Assembly: GCF_001434255.1 (NCBI RefSeq) | Contig: NZ_AZEY01000098.1 | Span: 1 to 64,000 of the forward strand | Direction: 5' to 3' | Length of the DNA stretch: 64,000 bases | DNA from: Lentilactobacillus diolivorans DSM 14421 | GTDB lineage: Bacteria > Bacillota > Bacilli > Lactobacillales > Lactobacillaceae | Part shown: positions 44,222 through 52,813 of the stretch, in pieces | Layout of the letters: each line of letters begins with the position of its first letter | Numbering within the stretch: the first letter of the stretch is position 1 | Notes under the pieces: model-generated | Told to the model about the DNA's origin: nothing | The model's database searches: none | Seen by the model: only the letters and a program-made list of their open reading frames with translations | Position numbers and translations under genes: made by a program

Positions 44222-44539
44222 ATGAATGGATTGGCATCAAGTGTTGGGATTCTAATTGTATTAGTTGTAGTTTGTTTATTCTATGTAATGGATCCTGATA
44301 AAAAGCGATCTAACTTTATTGGTTATCGAACTAAGCTGAGTAGGTCCTCTGAAGCGAACTGGCGATTATCGCAAAAGCTGTTTTATATCTTGGCAATATC
44401 CTGCCAGTTGGTTTTGGTGCTTGCCAACGTCCTGATCGACATTTCTGCTTCCCTTAATTTCTGGATATTACTGGGCTATATGCTAATTGTGGTTGCGATT
44501 ATTCAATCGATTTTACATAATAAACAGAAACGCTCGTAA
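44222..44539 (+). CDS. SdpI-like membrane protein
   Basis: 105-residue protein with three hydrophobic helices and, between the first two, NFIGYRTKLSRSSEANW, the motif (GYRT..S..S...W) of the SdpI/YhfL family. In Bacillus SdpI gives immunity to the SDP toxin and signals to a regulator; other family members have no known toxin. Here a bacteriocin-immunity role is possible given the region but unproved. GAAAGCGAG precedes the ATG at 44222. Confidence 0.72.
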   Translation: MNGLASSVGILIVLVVVCLFYVMDPDKKRSNFIGYRTKLSRSSEANWRLSQKLFYILAISCQLVLVLANVLIDISASLNFWILLGYMLIVVAIIQSILHNKQKRS

Positions 44540-44708
44540 GATGATTGCTAAAAATAGTCAAGAATTGAAAGTCCACATCATGAAATATAAAAGGCACCAC
44601 TTTCTAGTTGATAACGATGAGGTTACCAAATAAAAAGTGATGCTTATTTAGATCTTTCAGTTTATATCGAAGAAACTTTCAATCAACAAAAAATTGTGAC
44701 TGATCTCG

Positions 44709-45557
44709 TTATTCAAATTCTTCATATTCATTAGGATCCTGACCATCAATTCTGCCATCCGGCTTACTTAACGAATTAATCGATTTGATTTCATCAGGTG
44801 TTAGTTCGAAATCAAAGAGGTCGAGATTGGCTCGTTGATGATTTAAGTTGCGTGACTTTGGAATTGGGACAATGCCACGTTGATTGTGCCATCTTAAAAT
44901 AATTTGGCCGACATTTTTATTGTACTTTTTGGCAAGGTCTTTAATGATCGGTTCCTTCAAAGCGGCACTTCCGCGACCTAATGGACTCCAAGCTTCAGTG
45001 ACAATCCCACGTTTCTTATCTTCAGCCAACATGCGCTCTTGAACCCAATAAGGGTGGATTTCAAGTTGGTTGACGGCTGGTGTCACGCCAGTCTCTTCAA
45101 TCAGTCGATCCAAGTGTTTCGGTTCAAAATTAGAAACACCAATTGATCGAATGAACCCCCGTTTTTTCGCATCAATCATGGCTTGAAATGCCTCAACATA
45201 GTGATTGCGTTTAGGTAGGGGCCAGTGAATGAGGTAGAGGTCAAAGTAATCTAAGCCCATCCGATATAGTGATTCTTGGATAGCCATGGTTGCATCATCA
45301 TATTTATGATATTTGCCAGGTAGTTTAGTTGTCACGATAAACCGCGAACGAGGAATTCCGGATTGACGAATTGCTTCGCCAACCAATCCTTCGTTATCGT
45401 AGTTAGTGGCGGTATCTAAGGCGCGGTAACCGTCTTTAATTGCGGCGAGGATCTGTTGGAGACCGTCGCCGCCACGGATTTGATAAGTTCCCAAGCCGAT
45501 TGCCGGTAGTTTATAGCCATCATTTAAAATTAAATTTGGAACTGTTCCATTTGCCAT
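44709..45557 (-). CDS. aldo/keto reductase
   Basis: 282-residue NADPH-dependent reductase of the AKR5-like (2,5-diketo-D-gluconate reductase/prostaglandin F synthase) group. Catalytic tetrad visible: Asp48, Tyr53, Lys78, His111 (LIHWPLP). GVSNFEPKHL and the C-terminal IPKSRNLNHQRANL phosphate-binding block are present. Start ATG at 45557 behind GGAGGT. Reduces aldehydes or ketones; the physiological substrate is unknown. Confidence 0.92.
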   Translation of the reverse strand: MANGTVPNLILNDGYKLPAIGLGTYQIRGGDGLQQILAAIKDGYRALDTATNYDNEGLVGEAIRQSGIPRSRFIVTTKLPGKYHKYDDATMAIQESLYRMGLDYFDLYLIHWPLPKRNHYVEAFQAMIDAKKRGFIRSIGVSNFEPKHLDRLIEETGVTPAVNQLEIHPYWVQERMLAEDKKRGIVTEAWSPLGRGSAALKEPIIKDLAKKYNKNVGQIILRWHNQRGIVPIPKSRNLNHQRANLDLFDFELTPDEIKSINSLSKPDGRIDGQDPNEYEEFE

Positions 45558-45651
45558 TTAATTGATAACCTCCATTTGGTGTTAGATAATATAACGTGTT
45601 CTTTTACCGTAACGCGATTTTTCTTGATTTTCAAATGATATGTTCGCAAAA

Positions 45652-45933
45652 TTATTTTTTAGAATTATCGGTTTGATCATCCGATGGTTTTGCAACGACT
45701 TTTCGGACAGTGATGTACCAGCCAACCTGCATTGATTGGTTTGGATTAATATATTCCACGCTTAATTCGTATTGTTTAGCATGAGGACTGCGGGTTTGCA
45801 GCATATTTTTAACTTCAAGCGCATCAGAACGGCTTTCAAAACGAAAATTACTATTGGTACTATATGCGCTGTGCGTGCTGGGGTCTTTATACTCATGATT
45901 GAAGAAATCTAGGTACTCCTTGGAGTTATTCAA
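45652..45933 (-). CDS. small cytosolic protein of unknown function
   Basis: 93 residues from a TTG at 45933 that follows GAGGAAGG; the frame is open to an ATG at 45987 without a site. Hydrophilic, with FNHEYKDPSTHSAYSTNSNF and a C-terminal GWYITVRKVVAKPSDDQ stretch, no signal peptide and no recognised motif. It lies alone between the reductase and the 46076 gene. Confidence 0.55.
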   Translation of the reverse strand: MNNSKEYLDFFNHEYKDPSTHSAYSTNSNFRFESRSDALEVKNMLQTRSPHAKQYELSVEYINPNQSMQVGWYITVRKVVAKPSDDQTDNSKK

Positions 45934-46075
45934 GGTATCACATCCTTCCTCATTCTCTATTGTAACCAACCATGGCGGTAAATTCATCGTTATGACTTAA
46001 TTTTAAGTTGTTTTGATTTTGAAAAGCCTATAGGATAATAGTTAAGTTAATGATAGCACTAAGGAGTTGACTAAT

Positions 46076-46345
46076 ATGAAAAATGAACTGCCGAAAAGCG
46101 GCATTGTTCGTCGCAAAATTAATGAACACTATCTAATTTATGATGGTGATAATCATGAGGCCGTTCAAGCGTTTGTGAAACCGTTTGACAGCCATGTTAC
46201 CAAAAAGAAGAATAAGATGCAGATTGTGACTAGTCGGGGGGCCACTGCGGTTGAGCCTGGCGAAGTAATTATCAAGGGGTTTGAAAATCGAATTGAAATA
46301 TTTAGTCAAAGTGAATTTGAAGAGACCTATCAGCTTACGGATTAG
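46076..46345 (+). CDS. small basic protein of unknown function
   Basis: 89 residues, ATG at 46076, 9 nt after AAGGAG. Predicted mostly beta, with KSGIVRRKINEHYLIYDGDNHE and a Lys-rich loop (VTKKKNKM), ending acidic. No family recognised. The membrane-protein gene at 46355 starts 9 nt after its stop, so the two are cotranscribed. Confidence 0.6.
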   Translation: MKNELPKSGIVRRKINEHYLIYDGDNHEAVQAFVKPFDSHVTKKKNKMQIVTSRGATAVEPGEVIIKGFENRIEIFSQSEFEETYQLTD

Positions 46346-46354
46346 AGGTAGTTT

Positions 46355-46858
46355 ATGAGTAGACGGCAAAAAGTTCAATTATGTTACTGGTTAACATTTA
46401 TTGTTGGGATGGCACTGGCGCTTTACATTAATAGTCGGGAAGTATTGCGGATTGCACCCCATACGACAAATGCAGTGCCATTATCCAGATCATTGATTGG
46501 GACAATGTTAGTGAGTGATTTTGGTGAATTATTAATAGTTAGTATCTTTTTTGGCTGGCTGGCAACCAGGTTTCTTACAAGGGGTCTACTGCATCAGGAT
46601 AAAACAATGTGGGCAAGCCTGGTTTTAATGATCATGATGACGGTTATGTTAATGACGCTGGTTGTCTATCAGACTGCCATGCCGTCATGGTTGGACATCC
46701 CTTGGACGCTATGTTTGTTTGGTGGGCCGATTTTGATTCTGATCAACGCTTTGAAAGTGGATGCAACGATGATCGATCAACATTACCTTGTTGGAATCAT
46801 GGTGGGTATTGGATACATATTGATGATGCTGACTGGTTTGAATACGTCGACGATGTGA
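46355..46858 (+). CDS. membrane protein of unknown function
   Basis: 167 residues with four to five hydrophobic helices (CYWLTFIVGMALALYI; IVSIFFGWLA; LVLMIMMTVMLMTLVVYQTA; ILIINALKV; GIMVGIGYILMMLTG). Coupled to the gene before it (AGAGGTAG site across the stop). No family recognised. Confidence 0.62.
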   Translation: MSRRQKVQLCYWLTFIVGMALALYINSREVLRIAPHTTNAVPLSRSLIGTMLVSDFGELLIVSIFFGWLATRFLTRGLLHQDKTMWASLVLMIMMTVMLMTLVVYQTAMPSWLDIPWTLCLFGGPILILINALKVDATMIDQHYLVGIMVGIGYILMMLTGLNTSTM

Positions 46859-46904
46859 GGTTATGGGGTGTTGTTGGCGGGTGGTTGAAGGACTTTATCA
46901 TTAA

Positions 46905-47036
46905 GCTAAAACGTGGTGCGAGAGGCAGCTTCCAGCCCTGGAAAATATTTTCCCAGAGTAGATTTAGAAGTGGCTACTTAGCTGAAATGTGGATTCAGAA
47001 GCAACTCCCGGCCATATAAGTGAATCAAGAAGTTGA
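46905..47036. repeat. decayed palindromic elements
   Basis: Two partial left ends of the large palindrome family: AAAACGTGGTGCGAGAGGCAGCTTCC (from about 46909) and GAAATGTGG...AACTCCCGGCCATATAAG (from about 46984), without matching right arms. They precede the intact copy at 47110, so this gap has gained the element several times. Confidence 0.55.
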
Positions 47037-47109
47037 GGGGTTAACTATGTTGAAATCTTGAAATTAGTAAGTCCCCCAGAGCAGATGGATTTGGTACTTA
47101 GTCTAAAAC

Positions 47110-47221
47110 GTGGTCTAATGAGCAGCTTCCGGCCATATAAGGCACTTAACCCAATATTCCTGCTCTTGGAATATTGGGTTAAGTGCCTTATATTCTGGAA
47201 GCTAAGCGCTCATTAGACCAC
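47110..47221 (+). repeat. intergenic palindromic element, best-preserved copy
   Basis: Outer arms GTGGTCTAATGAGC/GCTCATTAGACCAC perfect over 14 bp; conserved AGCTTCCGGCC and TCTGGAAGCTAAGC; inner arms ATATAAGGCACTTAACCCAA with its exact mate, then TATTCC-TGCTCTT-GGAATA apex. Upstream of the hemH-mntH promoter. Confidence 0.88.
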
Positions 47222-47295
47222 TCTCTTGTAATTACCCCCACAACCCCCTAAAATAAAACTTATAACGTTATTCGAATTAGGGGGAGATGCGTTTC

Positions 47296-48267
47296 ATGGC
47301 ACATAATGGGTTATTACTGGTTAATTTGGGGTCACCGGTTTCACCGACCAACAAAGATGTCCGCGCCTACTTGAAGGAATTCTTAAGTGATCAAAACGTT
47401 GTCGAGTTACCCAAATGGTTTTGGCAGCCACTTTTACGGGGGATCATTTTGCCTGCCCGGACTTGGCGTTCCGCGACCTTTTATCAACATATGTGGACGA
47501 AAGCCGGCTCGCCATTAATTGTTTACACGCAGATTTTACGAGATAAAGTTCAGAAAATCTTGCCTGACTGGGACATTCAAATGGCAATGACATACGGGCA
47601 GCCGGATATTTCTGAAACCTTACATAAGATGGCTGCCCACGATGATGAAATCGTTGTGTTACCACTGTTTCCGCAATATACCCAGAGTACTCATGATTCA
47701 ATTTTCCAGCAAGTGCGTGCTTCCGGCGTAAAAACAAAATTGATTAAGAGTTTCTATCAAGAGCCCCGTTATTTGAAATTACTGGCCAGCGGGGTTGATC
47801 GCTGTTATCCCCAAAAGAAATATGATGCAGTTTTATTCAGTTATCATGGGATTCCAACTTCAATGGTTAAAAAGGGCGATCCTTATCGGAAGGAGTGTTT
47901 GGCAACTACCGCTGGAGCCACTCAATATTTGAAGTTGCCGCATGAAAAGGTTCGAACCGTTTTTCAATCTAAATTTGGCCCAATGCCATGGCTAAAACCG
48001 TATTTAAAAAATACTTTAATGGAATTAGCCGAAATGGGGAAACGAAACGTTCTGATTGTTACACCGTCGTTTGTGGAAGATTGTTTGGAAACGATTGAAG
48101 AGAATAACGTTCAGAATTATCAGCAGTTCCGGGCAACCGGTGGTCAAATTTTTGATGCGGTTCCACCGATGAATGCAAACGATGACTTTTGCCAATTTGT
48201 TGCCGATCTTAGCATGAAACAAATCAATCCCGATCGGGGGAAGGCTGATCATGACACCAAATACTAA
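47296..48267 (+). CDS. hemH: ferrochelatase (coproporphyrin-type expected)
   Basis: Inserts iron into a porphyrin; in Gram-positive bacteria the substrate is normally coproporphyrin III. 323 residues from the ATG at 47296, 9 nt after GGGGGAG. Family blocks: LLLVNLGSP at the N-terminus, LFSYHGIP with the catalytic His, VQFQSKFGP-like FQSKFGPMPWL, and VEDCLETIEE with the acidic catalytic residues. No other haem-synthesis gene is in the window; many lactobacilli keep hemH alone. It overlaps mntH by 17 nt, so metal uptake and insertion may be coexpressed. Confidence 0.93.
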   Translation: MAHNGLLLVNLGSPVSPTNKDVRAYLKEFLSDQNVVELPKWFWQPLLRGIILPARTWRSATFYQHMWTKAGSPLIVYTQILRDKVQKILPDWDIQMAMTYGQPDISETLHKMAAHDDEIVVLPLFPQYTQSTHDSIFQQVRASGVKTKLIKSFYQEPRYLKLLASGVDRCYPQKKYDAVLFSYHGIPTSMVKKGDPYRKECLATTAGATQYLKLPHEKVRTVFQSKFGPMPWLKPYLKNTLMELAEMGKRNVLIVTPSFVEDCLETIEENNVQNYQQFRATGGQIFDAVPPMNANDDFCQFVADLSMKQINPDRGKADHDTKY

Positions 48268-49573
48268 AAAGAGTCTCGATGAAATTAACCAAAGTGTTGC
48301 TGTTCCCAGCGTTTATGAAACCTCGTTTTTCCAAAAGTTTCTAGCTTATAGTGGTCCCGGTGCCTTGGTTGCTGTCGGGTATATGGATCCTGGTAACTGG
48401 TTGACGTCACTTTCCGGCGGAAGTAAATACCGTTATGCGTTATTATCGGTTTTGCTGATGTCAATCTTGGTTGCGATGTTCATGCAAACGCTGGCGATTA
48501 AATTAGGGGTTGTTGCCAGATTGGATTTGGCACAGGCGATCGCACAAAAGATTCCCAGAGGCGGTCGATACGTGCTTTGGATCATTAACGAAATTGCAAT
48601 GATGGCCACTGATATGACTGGTGTGGTTGGCACAGCCATTGCGCTCAAATTATTGTTTAGGATACCATTAGTTTACGGAATTCTGTTTACGATTTTTGAT
48701 GTCTTGTTAGTCCTGCTGTTTTTACGGTTTGGGATTCGGCGGATTGAATTTATTGTGTTGTTCTCGATATTGACCGTTGGCATTATATTTGGTATTGAAG
48801 TTTTTCGAGCCTGCCCCAGTGTACCAGCCATTTTTAAGGGATTGGTCCCCACTCCCGGGATTATCACAAATCACGAGATGCTGATTATGAGCCTCGGAAT
48901 TGTCGGCGCGACGATCATGCCGCATAACGTATATTTACATTCTTCCTTGGCCCAGAGCCGCCGATACGATTATCATAACCCCAAGCAGGTCGATGAAGCG
49001 CTGCGTTTCGCGAAATGGGATTCCAACGTCCATTTAATTGCGGCATTTCTGATTAACGCGTTGCTGTTGGTATTGGGCGGAACCTTATTTTTTCAGAAAA
49101 ATAGCAACTTGTCAGCCTTCCAAGATGTGTATAATGGTTTGAAAAATACGGCAATCGTTGGCAATCTGGCAAGCCCGTTAATGAGTACGCTATTTGCGTT
49201 TGCCTTATTAATTACGGGAATGATTTCATCAATCACGAGTACCTTGGCCGGCCAAATTGTTATGGAAGGGTATTTGAATATTCGATTACCGTTGTGGGAG
49301 CGCCGTTTGCTAACCCGATTTGTAACGTTGATTCCGATTTTGATAATTGGTTATTTGGTTGGTTTTAGTGATCAGTCGTTTGAACAAATGATTGTTTTTG
49401 CTCAGATCGCGTTGTCAATTGCACTGCCGTTTACCTTGTTTCCAATGGTTGCTTTGACCAGTAATCGTGACTTGATGGGTCGGCACACGAATAATCTGTT
49501 CATCACAGTTCTTGGGTACGCGTTAACAGCTGTGATTACGGTATTGAATCTGCAGTTTATGTTTAGCATTTGA
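48251..49573 (+). CDS. mntH: Nramp-type Mn/Fe transporter MntH
   Basis: 440-residue proton-coupled divalent metal importer. Signatures: GYMDPGNW in the first helix (metal-binding Asp and Asn) and GATIMPHNVYLHSSL in helix six (Met-Pro-His). Eleven helices predicted. Lactobacilli accumulate Mn(II) as an antioxidant, and this family supplies it. The start overlaps the hemH end by 17 nt. No MntR-type box was recognised upstream, though ATAACGTTAT lies in the leader near 47260. Confidence 0.93.
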   Translation: MTPNTKKSLDEINQSVAVPSVYETSFFQKFLAYSGPGALVAVGYMDPGNWLTSLSGGSKYRYALLSVLLMSILVAMFMQTLAIKLGVVARLDLAQAIAQKIPRGGRYVLWIINEIAMMATDMTGVVGTAIALKLLFRIPLVYGILFTIFDVLLVLLFLRFGIRRIEFIVLFSILTVGIIFGIEVFRACPSVPAIFKGLVPTPGIITNHEMLIMSLGIVGATIMPHNVYLHSSLAQSRRYDYHNPKQVDEALRFAKWDSNVHLIAAFLINALLLVLGGTLFFQKNSNLSAFQDVYNGLKNTAIVGNLASPLMSTLFAFALLITGMISSITSTLAGQIVMEGYLNIRLPLWERRLLTRFVTLIPILIIGYLVGFSDQSFEQMIVFAQIALSIALPFTLFPMVALTSNRDLMGRHTNNLFITVLGYALTAVITVLNLQFMFSI

Positions 49574-49623
49574 AGACTTTTTAGTTTAAATGAAATCAAT
49601 TTTCAATCAGGGGGGATTGGCTT

Positions 49624-50385
49624 TTGAAAGTTTTGGGAATTCTTGGTGCCCATCGTCGAAACGGGATTACTGAGAAAATGCTTGAAACGGTTTTAGCGGG
49701 TGTCAAAGCACCCAATGAAACTGAAACGATCTATTTAGAAGATTATTCATTTAAGCCGGATCAAGGGGATCAACATGATTCAGTATTGGATGAATTAGAA
49801 CAAAAAATGCTTGATAGTGATGTATGGGTTATCGCGGCACCGACTTATTGGGGTGGTTTGGCCGGTAAAATGAAGGACTTTTTTGACTGTATGCGTGAGC
49901 GATTGGTCCGAATTGATCATCTCGGTGGCACTCACCCTGACCGGTTTGCTGATAAGCATTACGTCAGTATCACGGATTGTTATACCGGCGCGTTCGAAAA
50001 TTGGGTAACCGGAGTCACCGATCAGTCATTTCGAACGATCGATAAAGTGATGTCCGCGGCAGGAGTGATTAAACTACATGAACTGGTTTTAACCAATACT
50101 TACGGGATGAAGGCATTACCGGAAAATAAAAAACAGACCTGCCTCAAATGGGGACAGCGTCTGAATTCAGTGAAGAAGCGAGATGACAGTACATTGAAAC
50201 GGTATATCGAATTATTCTTTATGATTGCATTTATGGCATTATTAACGATGGGCATTCAAGTTGGGTTGAAAATGCTGCCAACGGAACACTTTTGGTTAAG
50301 CTATCTTTCATTTGTCGTTATTTTTTATGTGCTGTTGGGATTTATTCTTCATTTCTTTACAGTCGTGAAACATCGTCGGCGTTAA
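49624..50385 (+). CDS. flavodoxin-like NAD(P)H-dependent reductase fused to membrane helices
   Basis: 253 residues. The first 185 form an FMN-binding flavodoxin-like fold (ILGAHRRNGITEKML, APTYWGGLAGKMKDFFDC, SITDCYTGAFENW) as in NADPH-dependent FMN reductases. The last 70 residues hold two hydrophobic helices (YIELFFMIAFMALLTMGIQVG and YLSFVVIFYVLLGFIL) ending basic, so the enzyme is tail-anchored. TTG start behind GGGGGGA. Its stop overlaps the convergent gene by 4 nt. Substrate unknown. Confidence 0.82.
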   Translation: MKVLGILGAHRRNGITEKMLETVLAGVKAPNETETIYLEDYSFKPDQGDQHDSVLDELEQKMLDSDVWVIAAPTYWGGLAGKMKDFFDCMRERLVRIDHLGGTHPDRFADKHYVSITDCYTGAFENWVTGVTDQSFRTIDKVMSAAGVIKLHELVLTNTYGMKALPENKKQTCLKWGQRLNSVKKRDDSTLKRYIELFFMIAFMALLTMGIQVGLKMLPTEHFWLSYLSFVVIFYVLLGFILHFFTVVKHRRR

Positions 50386-51221
50386 TCTGGTAATTCCTGC
50401 AACCACGAGAGAAGCTGAGATTCAGCTTGTGAAACATAGGCTGGAATTTGTAATGCTTTTAGGGTTGATAAGGAACTAAGGGTTACCCTCATTAACTGGA
50501 TCTCATCCAAGAGACTCGCTTTGGTTTGAGCCAAGGTGTCTTGGCGATAAGTTTTAAAAAGGTCAATTTGTTGCTGGTTTGATAAGCAGTTCGCTAAGAA
50601 TTTATAATTAGCGCCCGCGTCAAACTGGCCTTTTCTTTTGATTGAAACGCGCCAAGCCAATATTTTCAGTAATTGGGGTCGAACCGTTTGATTGTTGGTT
50701 TCATTGGCATAAATGAGGTTATGGCGGGCCAGGCCCTTGACGACATTTCCGGCTGTCCAATAAAATTCATTAAGGGAATTTTCAAAATCCGATTGGGTTG
50801 GAATACCGATAAAGTGAGTTTTGGCACTGGTTTGCCTCGGTGTTACCTGCTGACCCCGCCGCCAAACGATGGTGTTGAGCGAGTCGGCTCTTAAATAGGT
50901 TGGCAAGTCGGAAAGAGGGGCGATCTTTAAGTCAATGCGCTGGTGATGGTCAAACCGGACCAGGTAAGTGTTCCATGGCTTGGTTGCCTTGCCGAATAAA
51001 TGGTTGTTGGCAAAGTGCTGCCAAATCGTGGGCGTCCCAAACTTTGGCCACCAGTCCTGAAAACGAAACCGTTGTAGATCCGTGGAAAAGTAAGTGACAT
51101 CAATATCCTGCCAAGGGTCACTGTGAATCTTGGCGTTATTAATTGAGCCTTCCGTACCAACGGCTTCGATGAAATCGTGATCTTTGGCATATTGAATTAA
51201 TTTAGTGAGGGTTGGATGCAT
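50382..51221 (-). CDS. aminoglycoside 6-adenylyltransferase-like protein
   Basis: 279 residues of the ANT(6)/AadE family: GTEGSINNAKIHSDPWQDIDVTYF gives the nucleotidyltransferase GS...D.D motif, then RIDLKIAPL with the third acidic residue, and a helical C-terminal domain. Family members transfer AMP to streptomycin, but chromosomal homologues in Gram-positive bacteria often have no proven resistance role. Start ATG at 51221 behind AAGAGA; an ATG at 51230 is on the site itself. Confidence 0.8.
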   Translation of the reverse strand: MHPTLTKLIQYAKDHDFIEAVGTEGSINNAKIHSDPWQDIDVTYFSTDLQRFRFQDWWPKFGTPTIWQHFANNHLFGKATKPWNTYLVRFDHHQRIDLKIAPLSDLPTYLRADSLNTIVWRRGQQVTPRQTSAKTHFIGIPTQSDFENSLNEFYWTAGNVVKGLARHNLIYANETNNQTVRPQLLKILAWRVSIKRKGQFDAGANYKFLANCLSNQQQIDLFKTYRQDTLAQTKASLLDEIQLMRVTLSSLSTLKALQIPAYVSQAESQLLSWLQELPD

Positions 51222-51272
51222 TACGATCATCTCTTTTAAGGTTGATTGATTAATTGGGATACTTGCCGGAAG

Positions 51273-52709
51273 TTAACTTGGGGTTTGTTTAGCTTCTTCG
51301 ATTATTTCTTGAATGTTATCCCGGGTGCTCATGAGTTGCTCTTGCATAGCTGATCGGTATGGATACTTCTTTTGCAGCCAGCTAATCCAAGTTAAGGCTT
51401 GATGGGGATTGGCAACTTTTGCAAAATAGATAAGTTTGTCTCCGACCCGTTTATAGGCCGCTTTGTTGGCATAATGATCGTTAATAATTAAATAGTCGTA
51501 ATAAGATTGGCTTATTTCTTCAGGAAATTGCTGGTAGAGGACAGGTGTATATTGATAAATTAAATAACTGGTATCGGCAATGACGGCTAATAGTTTAGCG
51601 TATTCGTGTTCGATGTTAAGAACGAATGCGTTATTTTCGGTTGTTAGTTGTTGTTGGCAATCTTTCAGTAGATCGGAGCGGATCCTTTGCCATTTGTTTT
51701 GTCTAATGTAAAGCTGTTTTAATGGTTGATAAGCATCCGTGTTATTGGTTAATAGCCGTCTTCTAAGAATTTTCTCCAGATCTTGATCTTGATGAGTTGT
51801 TGAATAAATTTGAATGAGTTGTTTTTGCCAAATATCTTTCCATGACATGTTACGCCAGTCACCCTCTTGGCATAGCTTTGCCGCGAGTTGATAATCTTTA
51901 TCATTCAGAGCGAACTTAACGCGTTCTAAACGGACGTTTGAATCATCCAAATTTTTGTCAAGAAGTGCTCTTGCTTGATCAATTCTTCCGAAATGGTGTT
52001 TTAGTCGGGCTTTAATAATTATTTCCATTGCTTGGGCATCAGGAAGATCGTTTCCGATATAACCGTCATAACCACCATCACTGATTCTAGCGATTGAATT
52101 CGTCATTGTTTGGGTGACGATTGTTAACATCGATTCTGGAATTAATGGGATAATACTGCTGATAATTTTGTAACGGGTCTTTTCTTTTCCATCCCAAATT
52201 TTACGATTGAATATCTTCAGTGTTTCCTGAATCATGTTTTGTTTGGTGGAGGCGTTAACCTGATCTTTAATTTGTTGAACCAAAGCGGTTAATTTCTTAA
52301 GTGCCGTATTAATCGTGGTTTTAAAGGTGTCATCAAATGGAAGGATAGTTGATTGAATTTTTCCCGCATTCAGCAAAACGAAAAGGATTCCGTGAAAAGC
52401 GTAAGCATAGTAACCTTGTTGGCCGCGTCGTGTAAAGCGTTGCAGGTCAGCAAGCAGCAACTCGTTAACAACAATAACAGTACTGTTGCTCCAAAGGCCT
52501 TCATCATTAACATGCTTTTTGATCGTTGTTTTAATTGTCTGTTTGATATCGTTAAATTCTGCTTTAAAGTCTAGTTTTCCCGATTGCGCGGTCAACTCAT
52601 AGTATAAGGAAGGTGTGATCTGAGCGGCACTGACTGCAAAATCTTGTAACTGTTTTTTTGACAACTGAGAAACGAATTGTGTTAACGCTGTTTGCTGTTT
52701 TTTATCCAT
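51273..52709 (-). CDS. large unknown protein, helical-repeat type, copy 1
   Basis: 478 residues, soluble, no signal peptide. N-terminal third begins QFVSQLSKKQLQDFAVSAAQITPSLY and includes RRGQQGYYAYAFHGILF. The second half looks like TPR-like helical hairpins (ARLKHHFGRIDQARALLDKNLDDS, DYQLAAKLCQEGDW, LEKILRRRLLTNNTDAYQPLKQLY). No motif for catalysis. A diverged paralogue with a nonsense codon lies just upstream (52814-54187). The pattern recalls C-terminal regions linked to SWIM-type proteins, but this is not certain. Confidence 0.65.
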   Translation of the reverse strand: MDKKQQTALTQFVSQLSKKQLQDFAVSAAQITPSLYYELTAQSGKLDFKAEFNDIKQTIKTTIKKHVNDEGLWSNSTVIVVNELLLADLQRFTRRGQQGYYAYAFHGILFVLLNAGKIQSTILPFDDTFKTTINTALKKLTALVQQIKDQVNASTKQNMIQETLKIFNRKIWDGKEKTRYKIISSIIPLIPESMLTIVTQTMTNSIARISDGGYDGYIGNDLPDAQAMEIIIKARLKHHFGRIDQARALLDKNLDDSNVRLERVKFALNDKDYQLAAKLCQEGDWRNMSWKDIWQKQLIQIYSTTHQDQDLEKILRRRLLTNNTDAYQPLKQLYIRQNKWQRIRSDLLKDCQQQLTTENNAFVLNIEHEYAKLLAVIADTSYLIYQYTPVLYQQFPEEISQSYYDYLIINDHYANKAAYKRVGDKLIYFAKVANPHQALTWISWLQKKYPYRSAMQEQLMSTRDNIQEIIEEAKQTPS

Positions 52710-52813
52710 TGTGAATGCCTCTTTTTAGACTTTCTCTAAGTTCAATATCACATAGTAAACAGATTTAGTTGTGCCGGGATAACGGAATGCAGATGCTACA
52801 GTTTGAGTTAAAG

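Noticed and set aside
46609-47019. 136-codon plus-strand frame overlapping the 46355 gene
   Set aside because: It lies in a different frame inside a better-supported membrane-protein gene and runs into decayed repeats.
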